From Numida meleagris (Eukaryota; Chordata; Aves; Galliformes; Numididae): a DNA stretch of 64,000 bases. Position 1 is the first letter of the stretch. Every line of letters begins with the position of its first letter. Both the position numbers and the translations under genes were made by a program. Positions 35,715 to 46,300 of this stretch are shown here, in pieces. The stretch spans positions 8,225,586 through 8,289,585 of the forward strand of contig NC_034424.1 of assembly GCF_002078875.1 (NCBI RefSeq), read 5' to 3'. The notes below the pieces were generated by a model that had not been told where the DNA came from, ran no database searches, and worked only from the letters and a program-made list of their open reading frames with translations.

Positions 35715-38700
35715 CTGGAAAAGCAAAATGAGTGAAATGCAATTAACTCTGATGCAATAATAAGCTAGAAATATGTCAGATGACTTCAGCCTTAAGTCAT
35801 AAATCAAAGGCATTGCTTATCATTGTAATCAAGTGACCTCTCCTACTGCCTTTTTTCACCAGTTCTGCCTTACTCACTCAGATATAAGCTACTCCTGTTT
35901 GCTTTGAAGGTTCTCTATGTCTGTCTTCTATTCAGGATCAGGATGCCAGTGTGCAAAAACTGGCACTGTAAGTCTTGAAAATGCAACAAGTGAATTCATT
36001 CAAATTTTCAAAAAATCCCTGCTTTTGTGCTTCTTTCAGCACTGCCTCCTAAAAACAGAAGGTACTTCTCCTACATATCTGAAATGAGCTTGACAGATGA
36101 ATGACATGTTTCTCACTGGGAAAATACCTTTTTATTCCTTCATTCTTTTTAGACGTTTGCTCATTAGGGACAGATTTGTAGTCTTTTTTTTTTTTTTTTT
36201 TTTACAAGCAGGGCTCTTCTGCATTGGGACAATATATTCTGAGCATTTGTAAACATCCTTTTAAACACCAGGATAAATAATGAAGAAAATCAGGAAGTAA
36301 TGAAGCTTCAGAAAAAAATATAAAGCTAATATCTGGAGCATTAAGGATCTTCTCCTGCAGGTCAGTTGAAGGGTGACCAAGCTAAGTTTTACAGCTGTTT
36401 CATTTCTCATATGAAGAAACAAAACAGAAAGCAAAGAACTTTCCGAAAATCAGGGCTACTCAGAAAAAAAGCTGGAAGGAAGTTTGGCTCCTAATTGACT
36501 GCAGTCTCCAGCTAATAACCTCAAAGTTGTTCTGTTTATGATTTGTTCTTCCAGTAAAAAATTGGGATTCTGCGTTTTCAAAGGAAATCTCAGCTGCATA
36601 GTTCAAGATGAAACATAACAAGTGTCTGGAGCCAAATCCACAAAAATCCTAACCTGCATTCCTATTCGCCACAACCCAATATGGCAAAGATTCTTCATCC
36701 TCCAAACCACCATGCTAAGTTATTCATGAAGGGGAAAAAAAAAAAAGCCACAAAAAACCCCACAAAATCCACCAGTTGATGCCATTACCTTAGCTCTTGC
36801 CTCCCGCGCAGCTTCAGCTTCTGCAGCCATTGCTCTCTGCAGCTGTACAGGTAATTTCACATCCTTGATCTCCACACGTTCCACCTTAATGCCCCAATTA
36901 TCTGTTGCGTCATCAAGCGTAGCCTATTTAAAGCAGGACAGTTAACTTCAGCCAGCTATTTGGCTGCAGACAAGTGTCCAAATTTGAAGAAAGGCTATCA
37001 AACCAAATGAATGGTCTTAGAATGTTTGCACTTTCTATTTAATGGTTTTCACTACTCATGGTATGCTCCGATGATTATAGAAGCCTATCAGTTATAAGCA
37101 AGCACTTAAAGCTTGATCAGTGTATGAAAGGAATCCTGTGGTGTAATTTCCTTCAACAGCAGCATATTGACATAACGATCCAGAACACTCCTCCTCTCAC
37201 AAATCCCTCCTTCCTACTTGCCATCCCCTTGGTCTATCATTGTATTACTCACTCATTTTTATTAGACCGAATGCCATTCCAACAGCCCTTGATAGGGTTT
37301 TGCCTAAAGCTCCAAATCAAAACTTGGCTTAACACTTACAAGGTAAAATTAAGTCCCGACCTCCAGTTTATCCACGGGATTGATGCATAACTGATTGCTT
37401 AATGCACTGCCTAGGTTACTCATACCTGCATGTTGTGTGCAATTTCCTCACGATCAGAGAGAATCTGAGAAAGGTTTTTGGTCCCCAGAACATTCCTCAA
37501 AGTGGTCTGTGCTAAAAGACGTGTGGCCGAGTCAGCGTTTGTGATATTGGCCACAGCAAGGGTAGCGTTCTGAACTCTGTAGTAAACCACTCCATCTACA
37601 TTAATTGTCACAGAGTCCTTGGTCAAGACCTAAAAAGCAATGGCAGAAGCATGTCATAATTACATATAATGAAACACATATTTGTTGAAGATAATGATAA
37701 CTACATACTTGTTTTACTGGACAAGTGCCTAGTATTTCCCAGATAAGGCAAGTTTCACGAAAGCCATGTTTTTACATGTTCTATACACGTGTGCTGCATA
37801 TCAACACGTCTACATGAAGATGCACAAACCTTTCAGCCTTGCTCTGTCAAGCTAAGATTAAATATGGTAACAGAACACTCCTTAGTGAAAGATCAGTTCC
37901 ACTGGCTTCGCCGTGGTGTTATTTCTAATTCACTTCTTCGCACTCACAGAGGGATTTGCAATTCATAGGTGACAAAAAAAGTATTCAGAAATAATTTACA
38001 CCAAAACACATACGATTTCACCTGGGAAACTTCAGCCTTCAACGAGGCTTATAATATCACATGTATGAAAGCAGCAGATTGACTGTACAGGAACACGAGA
38101 GGTATACACAGTGAAGGACCAAGCTAACAGGAAAGACTCCAAGGACATTAACAATCCAAAAATTATTGTGTTGAAATGCAGAGGTAAGTGTATGGGACCA
38201 TTCCATTCAAATTATGTTAAAGTACTCTAGTTCAAAACGTAGACTGGAAACGTTCATGAGAAGGACTTATTTTGTGTTTCTGTACGGGGAAAAAAAAGCT
38301 AGTAGTAAGTATATGGCAAATATAGGACACAAGCAATTTTCACTTGTATCTAACTTCAGTCACAAGACTATTGATTTAGCAAGAGGTATCTGTGCAGGTG
38401 TGTCAGTTTATAAAACAAGGGCAAAACAGGCGACCTATTTAGAAAGCAGGTGAGGAAAGAAGGGCCTGTATTTCAGCTGCACTTTCAGAGAAACATCACA
38501 GACAGTTTCCCATACCACAGGTGTGGATGTAGCTGAAGGCAATTCTCTAATACTGATTATTCCATAGGAACCTCGGAATGGCCAATGCGAGAGACTCCAG
38601 CACGGCGGTGGCTGTGTTAAATCAGTTGACTGAATTAAAAAACTTTGTAAATAAAGGATGTCAGTGTGTAATGAAGCCCAGAGAAGTAAAGGGCCCCTGA

Positions 38701-41700
38701 GATATTTTAGAAAATGCTAAGTATGTTCAGCTACTAACAAAATTGTTTTTGTCTGCCTGAAGGCAATACACTGCAGCTGCATGACCGCCAGCCTTACTTC
38801 TACATTTCATTAGAGACAGCGCCGTGCTTATCTGGCGGTTCATCGTCCTTCTCAGAAGTTTGATTGAAATGCCACCTCGTGTCACTGGAGGATACGTGGT
38901 ATCCTGGCCAAGTTGCAGTGGAAATCGAACTTGTGAACATCCTCATAGCCAGATTGAAGTGATTTACTTAAAACCTGTGCACTGAACAAAAGATGTGCTT
39001 GCAAAGATAGGGACAGATATTCTTGACGGTTTACAAGAGGGTACATCAGAAAGCTATCATTAATATTAATTATATTTTAAATTGTAGTTATAAAGAGAGT
39101 GAAACAATGCACATGGCCATGAGAAGAGGTGTTCTAATCCTGTGTTAGAAGATGAGGGTCATGCTACTTGACAAGAGAGGGGTACGTGTGAGATTTACCT
39201 ACTTTGTGTTTCCATAGTCTACTTATTTTAGTGGGCTTTCTGTAATAGCATCACGAAAGAATGAATAGCATGCACAGAAGTCTTGCTCTACAAATAAAAA
39301 CATCTTTTGGCTTCTACCTACTGAAAACAAGGAAACCTAACCCGCAAGCATAATTTAATCAAGTCAAAAGAAAAAAATGCAGAACTTCACTAATAGCACA
39401 TCAGCAGCTGCAACCACATCATGCCTGCCATTGATTAGGTTTCTACCAATTACCCTTTGGAGTATGCTATGACAGCTGCCATCTGTCTAAATCTGCAACT
39501 AATGACGAGCAATAAACTGACTGGCAAACATGACAGAAAGCAGATGCACCAGGCAGGTTGCTTCAAGAGTCTATCTTGAAAAATGCACCGGATACACAGC
39601 GGACACAGTTAAAATCAGCAACACGCCATTGTTCATTTGAACAGCTTTAGAAGGTAATTTTGCATTCTTTTGCTGTCTGTTGGCATCACTTAGTTCAGCT
39701 ACCTGAACAGTTGAGGGATTCTGCTAAGAAACTAAGATGTCTAAGTAAAATTGGACAAGAAAAAAATTAAATACATTTTTGTACTTTAGAACCTCCAAAC
39801 TCAAAGATACCAGATGACATGAGGCGCAGCATGTCTTCGTGTGTTCCTGTACGTAGTAGGACATAAAGACATAAAAACAGCACGTATGCAAAACCTACAT
39901 ATGAGAGTAGACCATTGAGTTTCTAGTATTAGGATCTGGTAATACTTCTGTCCCATTATTTTAGCTACTTCATACATCTAGATTAGTTGGCATGGAAAAG
40001 ATCACTGCTTCTTCTGGAAATCTTCCACATTTCAGAGAAACATCCAGGGGATGCTGCATGAGGTCTGGCAGCCTTCAATCCAGACCTCTCCCATTCTAGC
40101 TCTTAGGCTGTGTTGTCTTATTTGATCCTTAAAGGATAGCGTTATTTGTTTTCTTTCAGGGATCTTATTTTACTGAATGATCTCACTAAAAACTGTATGT
40201 ATTTCACAAATACAAACAGAAACAATAAGTCTACATTGAAATTACATGCTACCCAATACTGAGAGGGGGAAAGGAAAAATAAAGTGCAAAAAATTCTGCA
40301 AACACTTTAGCAGACACAAAGGCAAGTGCAAGCTCACCTCTTGGGGAGGAATATCAAAAGAGATGGTCCTCATATCAACTTTGATGAAGCTGTCTGTGCA
40401 AGGCAGGACAAAGAAGAGACCTGTAGAAACACATCCAAGAGGATGTGAAAATGGATCATTAGAATAGATGGCACTAGCTATGGAAATAAGCTTAAATCCA
40501 ACCACTGTAGCTGTATAGCCCTCTTTGTAATGAGCTCAGCAGCATGTTTCCTAGTGGCTTTCATGCCAGAATAAGATTTTAAGAAAAGTATGCTGAAAAG
40601 TCTCGATTTGTTCAGCTCTAATTAAGGCTCACAGATAATTAGTTTACTACCTTCTCCCTATAAATAACATATCTTGTCATAGAAGTCACGAAAGTCTTGA
40701 GAAACTCCAGTCTAACATCTGTAGACAGCTGTTATTTTGCCAGCGACTCAATTAGAACATAAATTAAGAATACTCTCCAGGACGTACCCGGTCCCTTTGC
40801 TCCTCCTCTTAAGATGCGTCCAAGTCTGAAGATGATGGCTCTCTCATATTCCTTTACAATCTGTAATAAATAGCTGAATGTCATCCAAGGGTTTCCGGAA
40901 GGCATACCATGGATTACCAACTACACATGCTAGTCTTTACACAGTCTTAAGTCTCATATTTAATATGCATTACATTTTATTTCTAGACTGGCTGCTTTTG
41001 AGTATTTTAGACTAAACTTTATTCTTAAAGAGCAAACTGCAAAAGGAACGGTAAGAAAAATATTCCAGAAGAAATATTCCTCGGACTACAGTGCTATCTG
41101 TCAACAGCAGAAGCAACAACACTTCATCTGGGCAAGACCAAGCAAGCACTGAAAGTGGCCACCAGGAATATCCTGGCAACAAGAAAACAGTGCAGTAGAT
41201 GTGACGCAGCAGAGATTTTCCACCCGTCGTTCCGATGGGCTGTAATAGCCAAAACAAAGCAGGAGTTGTATCCTCATATCTGGAAACTGGAAACATCAAG
41301 CTCAAAGTGGTCATAAATGGCACATTCTGTATGAATCTATAACATATACAAATATGTATGTACATAATTACATATTTATATTTACATATACAGAGATCTC
41401 CTTAAAAATTATTTTTTTTAAAGAACTCAATCCTTAGAATTATTCTGATATTCCAAACTAGCTTGTATACCAGCAATGACTGGGCAGACATAGTGAAGAT
41501 GCCAGTGAAAAAATTCCTTTCTGATTTGAAGATTAATGAACTGACATGTTGGGGTGTGCCACAGGAAAAAATGGACTTCTTTGTGTTCAAAATAAATAAT
41601 ACAATACTAAACCAGGAAGCACCTGCATTGCTTGAAGCCTTAATCCAACCTAGCAGTGAAAAGTTTTACCTTTATGCACATCCAGATTGATACAGGAAAT

Positions 41701-44700
41701 GTAAGAACAGTGAAAAAAAAAGAACATATCACCAGGATCCATCCACACACACCCAGGCCGGTATCAACGTCGCCTGGAAGAGAAGAGCAGAAGTCTTCAG
41801 ATTTTTTAAATAAAGAGTACTTGTTAAGGAGAATGCCTGCAATGGGATTTTTCATTTGAATGAGCTACTGTTTAGATCAAGTCAAATAAGAGCCCAGTTC
41901 TGCTTGCTTTTGTGCCACTCTCTGCAAGTTGTGCAAGATGGCTGAGGGCAGGATGTGGTTCACGTCACATTTGTGCAGAACAAAGCACGCATTTCTCTAC
42001 CCACCCCTTCAGCTAACAGGTACAAATACAGGCTTTCAAATCCTCCCTCTTCCCCAGGTCCTCTAGCACAATGACCTATAGGCAGCAATAGATATCCTCT
42101 TCCTTTATTGCAGACAGAAGTCAAAACCACACTTGTTTCAAAAGGAGTGAGATGGGAAAACCCCATGAACGGCCTGACCACAGGGCACTGAAAATTTGAT
42201 TTGTGTTCCAATTATCGGAGATGCAGATCTGAGAAAAGAACTACAAAACTGGCTAGGTCTAAGAAATAATCCTCCAAGTCTCCACTCAGCAATTATTCTA
42301 AGCAGAACTGATTTTATTATAAAACAAAAGCAACTGATTTTATTATAAAACAAAAGCTTGATTTCGGGAAATACTCATTGATTTTAACAGCTTTGGGTAC
42401 ATGTGCAAGAGTGTTAGGGTGCCTACGACTGAATTCAGCGTTAGCAACATATGCATTGGATAAAGAAGGAAGCAAGACAGATGAGTCATTTTATATCAGT
42501 AATTTGGAAAGCAAATAACAAACTACACTTTGTGAACTCAGATCCACAGCATTTGACTGAAGTCAGAAAAGTCATTGATAGAACTAGGAACCGACACCAA
42601 AGTTTCCATTCCTCTTTTACAGTTTGTGAACCTCTCTGCCACGGAGCCGCTGAAGTAGCACTGAACACCGAGGTGCTGGAGAGTAAGTTTTGTTCATAAG
42701 GGATCGGGAAGTTGAGAGTTACTCAAAACTTCCAAAGGGCATCGGTATCTTCTCTACGAGTTCACGTGCCACTATAACAACCCTCAATGAGGCAGATAAC
42801 ACCACATGCCATTTTCAAGTTCCTCTAAAGTTACCTATGCATACTGCCTCACAATTTACAAGTGATTTCCAGGTATTCTGCAAAAGTCAAGGAAATGCAT
42901 TATCTGTGCCATATGTGCCAGCATTAAGCAGCCATGAGCATTAAGCAACACGAGTAAACGCATTGCTGAAGGGCAAATACCTCCCGTTTTGCAACAAGGT
43001 ATTAGCTAACTTAAACACTGAAAGAAAGAGACACTACTGCAGAGACAACGCCTGGAAACCGTAACAATGAAAGGAAACGACAAATCAATTATTGTTTACT
43101 ATTAATCACAGGAATAATGTACATTAAGAAAAAAATGCTAACGATGAAAACAACTCTGTATTGTTCTATCGTGGTCATGAAATGATGCTCAGAGCCCAGC
43201 TTACACCAGAACTCCAACTCCACCACCACGACACTCCTCTCCCACGGACCTGCGCCCATTTTTCAGCTTGCAGTAACTCTGCCTTCACAACCTGAGCTCT
43301 CTCATGACTTGCAGAAACAAACTTTACAACCAGGGGAGGTTATAAAGCAGGTATGTTTATTACAGCGCTGCAACCACACACTGGGTGCAAGGGGCTTATC
43401 CCCATCCTAGCTTGCACATCGATAGACAAAAAAACTTCCGTATTTAAAGATCAAAAGCATACATTCATAGCATTCCTGAGGGAGGGAGGGACTGCTAGAA
43501 TTAATTCCAAGAGATCGTTCTAGTCACACCCCTTGAGCATGTGTAGTGCTTCCTGGTGGTCGTCTTCGGGGGTCGTGGGGATGAAGGCCGTATCTCTTCC
43601 TCACTGTGTTCTCTTGACCTTAGCACGGTTGAGGAGGGTGATCCAGCTTCAGCTGCTTTTCTTCAGGATGGAGCCCCCAGTTCAGTTCCAACGACCAATC
43701 AGCAACTTCTAGGTTTCCTTGCCCCATTAATCCACATCCATCTTTTATTGTTTGTTTGAAACTGTATTCTAACCCTTTCCTCTCTCATTCTTGATTTTCT
43801 CAACTGTGCTATACCTCCACGGCTTCAGCTCAAACGCTCTCTGCTTTTTTCACGCTAGCAATAGTTTTGCCCTTTTGTTATCGAGATAGCCAACAGTCAC
43901 ACTAGGAATTTAATCAAAGAATCTTATTTTGGGGCAGTCTGCAATAGATTATGTAGCTCTTGAGGAAATAAACCACAAGAAGAAAGAAAACTAAAACCAC
44001 TTTAATCGAATTAGCCTTGGACCTCCTTGAAGCTGACGGGAAGAATCCCCACTACTTTAACAAGGAATAATCCCTTGGCTTATCAAACAGGATGGCAATT
44101 TCTAAGAAACTCTTCGTGCCAGGAAATAAAAGGGGCAGTTCTTGCACAACTGCTCCTGGAGTGGCATAGCCCTCATCGGAGAAGTATTTTCTTCTGTGAA
44201 TATTACACAATGTGAACAGACTGCTGCCAGAGAGCAGAAATGTGTACGACTGCCAGACACGGCGATGGGAAAGGCCCTTCCTCCACAACCCACCAGACTT
44301 AAAGCGCAGCACATACGGGAATTAGCTGCGTCCAAGGCTGTAATACCACACAGGGGTCTGCGCTCACATCCTGAAATCCAGGATAGGGTGAGAATGACTG
44401 AGCGGGGTTATCGTATGTCAGCTATTCAATTGCTCACTAAGTACCAAACAATGACTAATAGTTTTGATGAGAACTTTTTTTTTTTTTCAGAGCATCTCAA
44501 AGCGTAGCCTGTGGGAAATAGCCAAAATGATGTTGCCTAATCAGTCAGAACTGCATCTAAAGCCTACTGAGTCTGTAGATACTTTACCCTGACAACAATG
44601 TTCTGGCCTCCGAAACAACGCACAGAAGAGCACATGAGGGGTAAGGGCTGCAGAACACAGTGGGGATCAGAGCAACCACTGTCGGATATTAATAACGAGC

Positions 44701-45525
44701 ACAGAATGAAATGCAGCTCCTGCCCAGGGACACCAGAGCCACGCATGTGCCATTGGGGCCCACACGTCCCTGCGGTTATTTATACCGTAACTCGGATTAA
44801 CGGCCAGAACATTTGCGGATGGTGGTCTTACGAGCACACTTCCTTCTCGGGTTGCAGCAGGAACGGAAAACACCGGCTGCGCGATTTCAGGGCATCCCTT
44901 GCGAGACCTCTGCCCGCAGCGCTCTCACGCACCGAGCAGCGGCACGCGGGGACCGCGCAGAAACGCGGTGCGGCTCCACGGCCCGAACAGGGGAAACCCA
45001 ACGGGGCCACTGCTCCCGTCCCGTCCCGTCCCGTCCCGCGCCACGCTCGGCTCGAAAGCGCAGCGGCGTAAACAACTGCTCCGCAACTCCTCCCGCTCCC
45101 GTGCGCGGTTACTCCCGTTCGTTCCGGGAACTGCGCACTCGGCTCCGCGTCACCGCGCAGGGAGAGAGAGCCCGAGCGCGGGGTGCGGAGCGGGGCGATC
45201 CGCCCGCAATGAGCGGCTCCGCGGGGCCGGGGCTGCGGGCGGCGATGCTGCTCCCGCGGGGAGCGAACTTTGGAGGAGAAACCCTGCCAACTTTGCCGAG
45301 CGACGAGCGAAGAAATAGCAATACTGAAAAAAAGAAAGTCAAAGCGAAAGAGAGCGACCTCGGAGCACCGACAGCCAACTCGGGACCGGGCGGGACGGAG
45401 CCGCCCCGCGCCCCGCTCCCGCTCCCGTCCCGGACGTTCCCGTTCCCGTCCCGTTCCCGTCCCGTCCCGTTACCGTGCCGCCGCTGCTCCGCCTTCACCG
45501 CGCCCCCCGCCTCGCAGTCCGCCAT
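35520..45525 (-). CDS. STOM: Stomatin, complete spliced gene
   Basis: Stomatin is a monotopic membrane protein of the SPFH/prohibitin family. It oligomerises in lipid rafts and modulates ion channels and glucose transporters. Seven exons join without frame break to 281 residues: a short cytosolic N-terminus (1-24), a hydrophobic hairpin (about 25-51) with Cys27, the main palmitoylation-type cysteine, and the hairpin Pro44, then the SPFH domain with [17 protein letters not shown] and SFDIPPQE, a coiled-coil helix with [13 protein letters not shown], and the C-terminal oligomerisation/raft segment ending GILGAKR. The coordinates follow GT/AG sites and the family sequence. It is a little shorter than human STOM (288), because the N-terminus is divergent and shorter and the extreme C-terminus stops early. 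Confidence 0.97.
35715..36788 (-). other. STOM intron 6
   Basis: Intron of about 1.07 kb. It has a T20 run at 36184-36203 (A20 in the gene sense) and an A-rich tract near 36731-36745. No embedded gene is seen. Confidence 0.9.
36184..36203 (+). repeat. Poly(T) run, 20 nt
   Basis: Uninterrupted homopolymer in STOM intron 6, likely variable in length. Confidence 0.9.
36789..36923 (-). CDS. STOM: STOM exon 6
   Basis: Encodes residues 173-217, [20 protein letters not shown] through [17 protein letters not shown], the last SPFH strands and the start of the Ala/Glu-rich coiled-coil helix. Acceptor is TTAAATAG, donor AAG|GTAATG, both phase 0. Confidence 0.96.
37426..37629 (-). CDS. STOM: STOM exon 5
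   Basis: Encodes residues 105-172, [20 protein letters not shown] through [16 protein letters not shown], the central part of the SPFH domain and nearly identical to the mammalian sequence. Acceptor is TTTTTAG, donor CAG|GTATGA, phase 0. Confidence 0.97.
37630..40337 (-). other. STOM intron 4
   Basis: A 2.7-kb intron. I see no exon, transposon end or RNA gene that I can support in it. Confidence 0.9.
40338..40420 (-). CDS. STOM: STOM exon 4
   Basis: Encodes residues 77 (completed) to 104, ending [27 protein letters not shown]. The Cys of LPCTDS matches the second palmitoylation-type cysteine of human stomatin. Acceptor is TTTCTACAG, donor GAG|GTGAGC, phase 0. Confidence 0.96.
40788..40860 (-). 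CDS. STOM: STOM exon 3
   Basis: Encodes residues 53-76 plus one base, [20 protein letters not shown] then AKGPG, the start of the SPFH domain. Acceptor is TTATTACAG, donor CCGG|GTACGT, phase 1. Confidence 0.96.
41670..41773 (-). CDS. STOM: STOM exon 2 (membrane hairpin)
   Basis: Encodes residues 18-52, [20 protein letters not shown] through [10 protein letters not shown]: the hydrophobic re-entrant hairpin with Cys27 and the kink proline Pro44. In mammals, changing this proline turns the hairpin into a transmembrane span. Acceptor is TCTTCCAG, donor AAG|GTAAAA, phase 0. Confidence 0.96.
42306..42357. repeat. Exact tandem duplication, 2 x 26 bp
   Basis: Copy one at 42306-42331 and copy two at 42332-42357 are identical. 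Each begins AACTGATTTTATTATAAAAC and ends AAAAGC. An exact direct duplication suggests a recent event. Confidence 0.9.
43310..43895 (-). mobile_element. Solo endogenous retroviral LTR (avian ERV-like)
   Basis: Read on the minus strand this 0.59-kb block has LTR layout. It starts TGTTGGC, with an ATTGG (CCAAT) box near 43699-43703, a TATA-like TTTAAATA at 43448-43441, and an AATAAA signal at 43361-43356 in the context GTAATAAACATACC. Then comes CCTGCTTTATAACC, ending near TTTCTGCA. The spacing of TATA and poly(A) signal (about 85 nt) suits an R region. TG and CA ends are present, but I found no clear target-site duplication, so the ends are approximate. No viral genes are attached, so it is a solo LTR. 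Family assignment is by general resemblance to avian ERV LTRs, not by database match. Confidence 0.65.
45015..45038 (-). repeat. (CCCGT)4 pentanucleotide array
   Basis: Four CCCGT units plus CCCG. On the minus strand this is five GGG runs separated by AC, a G-quadruplex-type motif in STOM intron 1, about 440 nt past the exon 1 donor. Confidence 0.85.
45436..45470 (-). repeat. G-quadruplex-type GGGAC/GGGAAC array
   Basis: On the minus strand six GGG runs with 2-3 nt loops (AC or AAC) begin a few bases after the STOM exon 1 donor. The sequence matches the G3N1-7 quadruplex pattern several times over. Confidence 0.85.
45474..45525 (-). CDS. STOM: STOM exon 1 (start codon)
   Basis: ATG at 45525-45523 in the context GCGGCCATGG (G at -3, G at +4) opens [17 protein letters not shown] plus one base, ending at CACG|GTAACG (phase 1). 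This joins to exon 2 as Gly18. The N-terminus is basic and does not resemble the mammalian MAEKRHTRDSE, apart from starting MA, but frame, splice site, position in a CpG island and Kozak context support it. Confidence 0.88.
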
Positions 45526-45550
45526 GGCCGCTCCTGTCCCCTCTGCCCGC

Positions 45551-45585
45551 TCCGCTCCGCTCCGTTCCGTTCCGTTCCGTTCCGT
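45551..45585 (-). repeat. CGGA pentanucleotide array in STOM 5' UTR
   Basis: Seven TCCGY units on the plus strand (two TCCGC, five TCCGT), read as ACGGA/GCGGA units for STOM, begin 26 nt upstream of the start codon. Four CGGAA cores match the ETS-factor binding motif. Confidence 0.85.
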
Positions 45586-45940
45586 GCCGCCGCGCCCCGC
45601 CCTGTCCCTGGGGGCGGCCCGCGAGGGTGGGGCCGCGCGGCGGGCACGTGCGGGGGAAACCGTTGGGACCGTTAGGGAGCGGAGCAGCGAGGGCTGAAGG
45701 GGCTGGGAGCGGGGGGACGCGGGGACGGGGGCGGAGAAGGCAGCGACACGCGGGAGATAAGCGGCCCCGGTGACCCCGCGGTGCGGAGCCCTGCAGGTGA
45801 ACGGGCGGCGGCGGCTGGTGGCTCTGCGAGGGTGCGGTTCGGCCTGAGGCGGAGGAGCGGGTGCGGAGCGGCTTCCAAAGGCCTGGGTTTCTCCTTTGAA
45901 GCGCTCCGTTTGCGGGTGATGCCCTGAGGCGTTCTGTATT

Positions 45941-45977
45941 CCTGCTAACGTGAGCAGCACGTGCTCACGTTAGCAGG
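45941..45977. promoter_or_regulatory. Perfect 16-bp inverted repeat centred on an E-box
   Basis: Left arm CCTGCTAACGTGAGCA (45941-45956) and right arm TGCTCACGTTAGCAGG (45962-45977) are perfect reverse complements around a 5-nt spacer GCACG. The centre spells the E-box CACGTG (45958-45963), and each arm holds an ACGTG core of the HIF/E-box type. It lies at the upstream edge of the STOM CpG island. Confidence 0.9.
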
Positions 45978-46276
45978 AGGTGGCACCGTGCTAGCAGCAG
46001 CACATCTTCCTCATCTTCCTCCTGAAAGCAAAACCGGTGCTTTTGGGACGGGCACCGCTGCCATAAGCGTGCACACAGAGACGTCCCGTCCTGTGGTGGA
46101 AGTGACAGGACAGAGCTCAGTGAGCGGCCATGGGTGCACTGTGCAGGAGCACCACACGTGGAGCAGTCAAATGCAGAGCTGGGAACGGTGCCGTGCAGCT
46201 CCAGGCTGGGCACAGCACATACAGGGAAATGGAGCCTGCTGGGTATGTGCTATTGGAGCACATGATGTTCACCCGC

Positions 46277-46300
46277 CTTTTTTTTTCCTTTTTTTTTTTT
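46277..46300 (+). repeat. Interrupted poly(T) tract
   Basis: Nine T, CC, then twelve T and CC: a pyrimidine-rich simple repeat. Confidence 0.8.

Larger units (their letters stand above)
41774..45473 (-). other. STOM intron 1
   Basis: A 3.7-kb first intron. It holds an exact 26-bp tandem duplication (42306-42357), a solo LTR in the sense orientation (about 43310-43895), and, at its 5' end, CCCGT-type pentanucleotide arrays that belong to the CpG island. Confidence 0.9.
44900..45940 (-). promoter_or_regulatory. STOM: STOM CpG-island promoter
   Basis: A GC- and CpG-dense block surrounds STOM exon 1, with no TATA box in register. It includes ETS-like CGGAA repeats in the presumed 5' UTR (45551-45585) and several CCCGT-type arrays. 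The transcription start must lie at or above 45526, but its position cannot be set from sequence alone. Confidence 0.75.

Noticed and set aside
41012..41365. Minus-strand 117-codon frame with hydrophobic runs in STOM intron 2
   Set aside because: It does not join STOM exons in frame and has no family signature; T-rich intron sequence explains it.
44813..45960. Frames of 167-294 codons around the STOM promoter
   Set aside because: CpG-island artefacts made of pentanucleotide repeats; only the 52-nt STOM exon 1 on the minus strand is supported.
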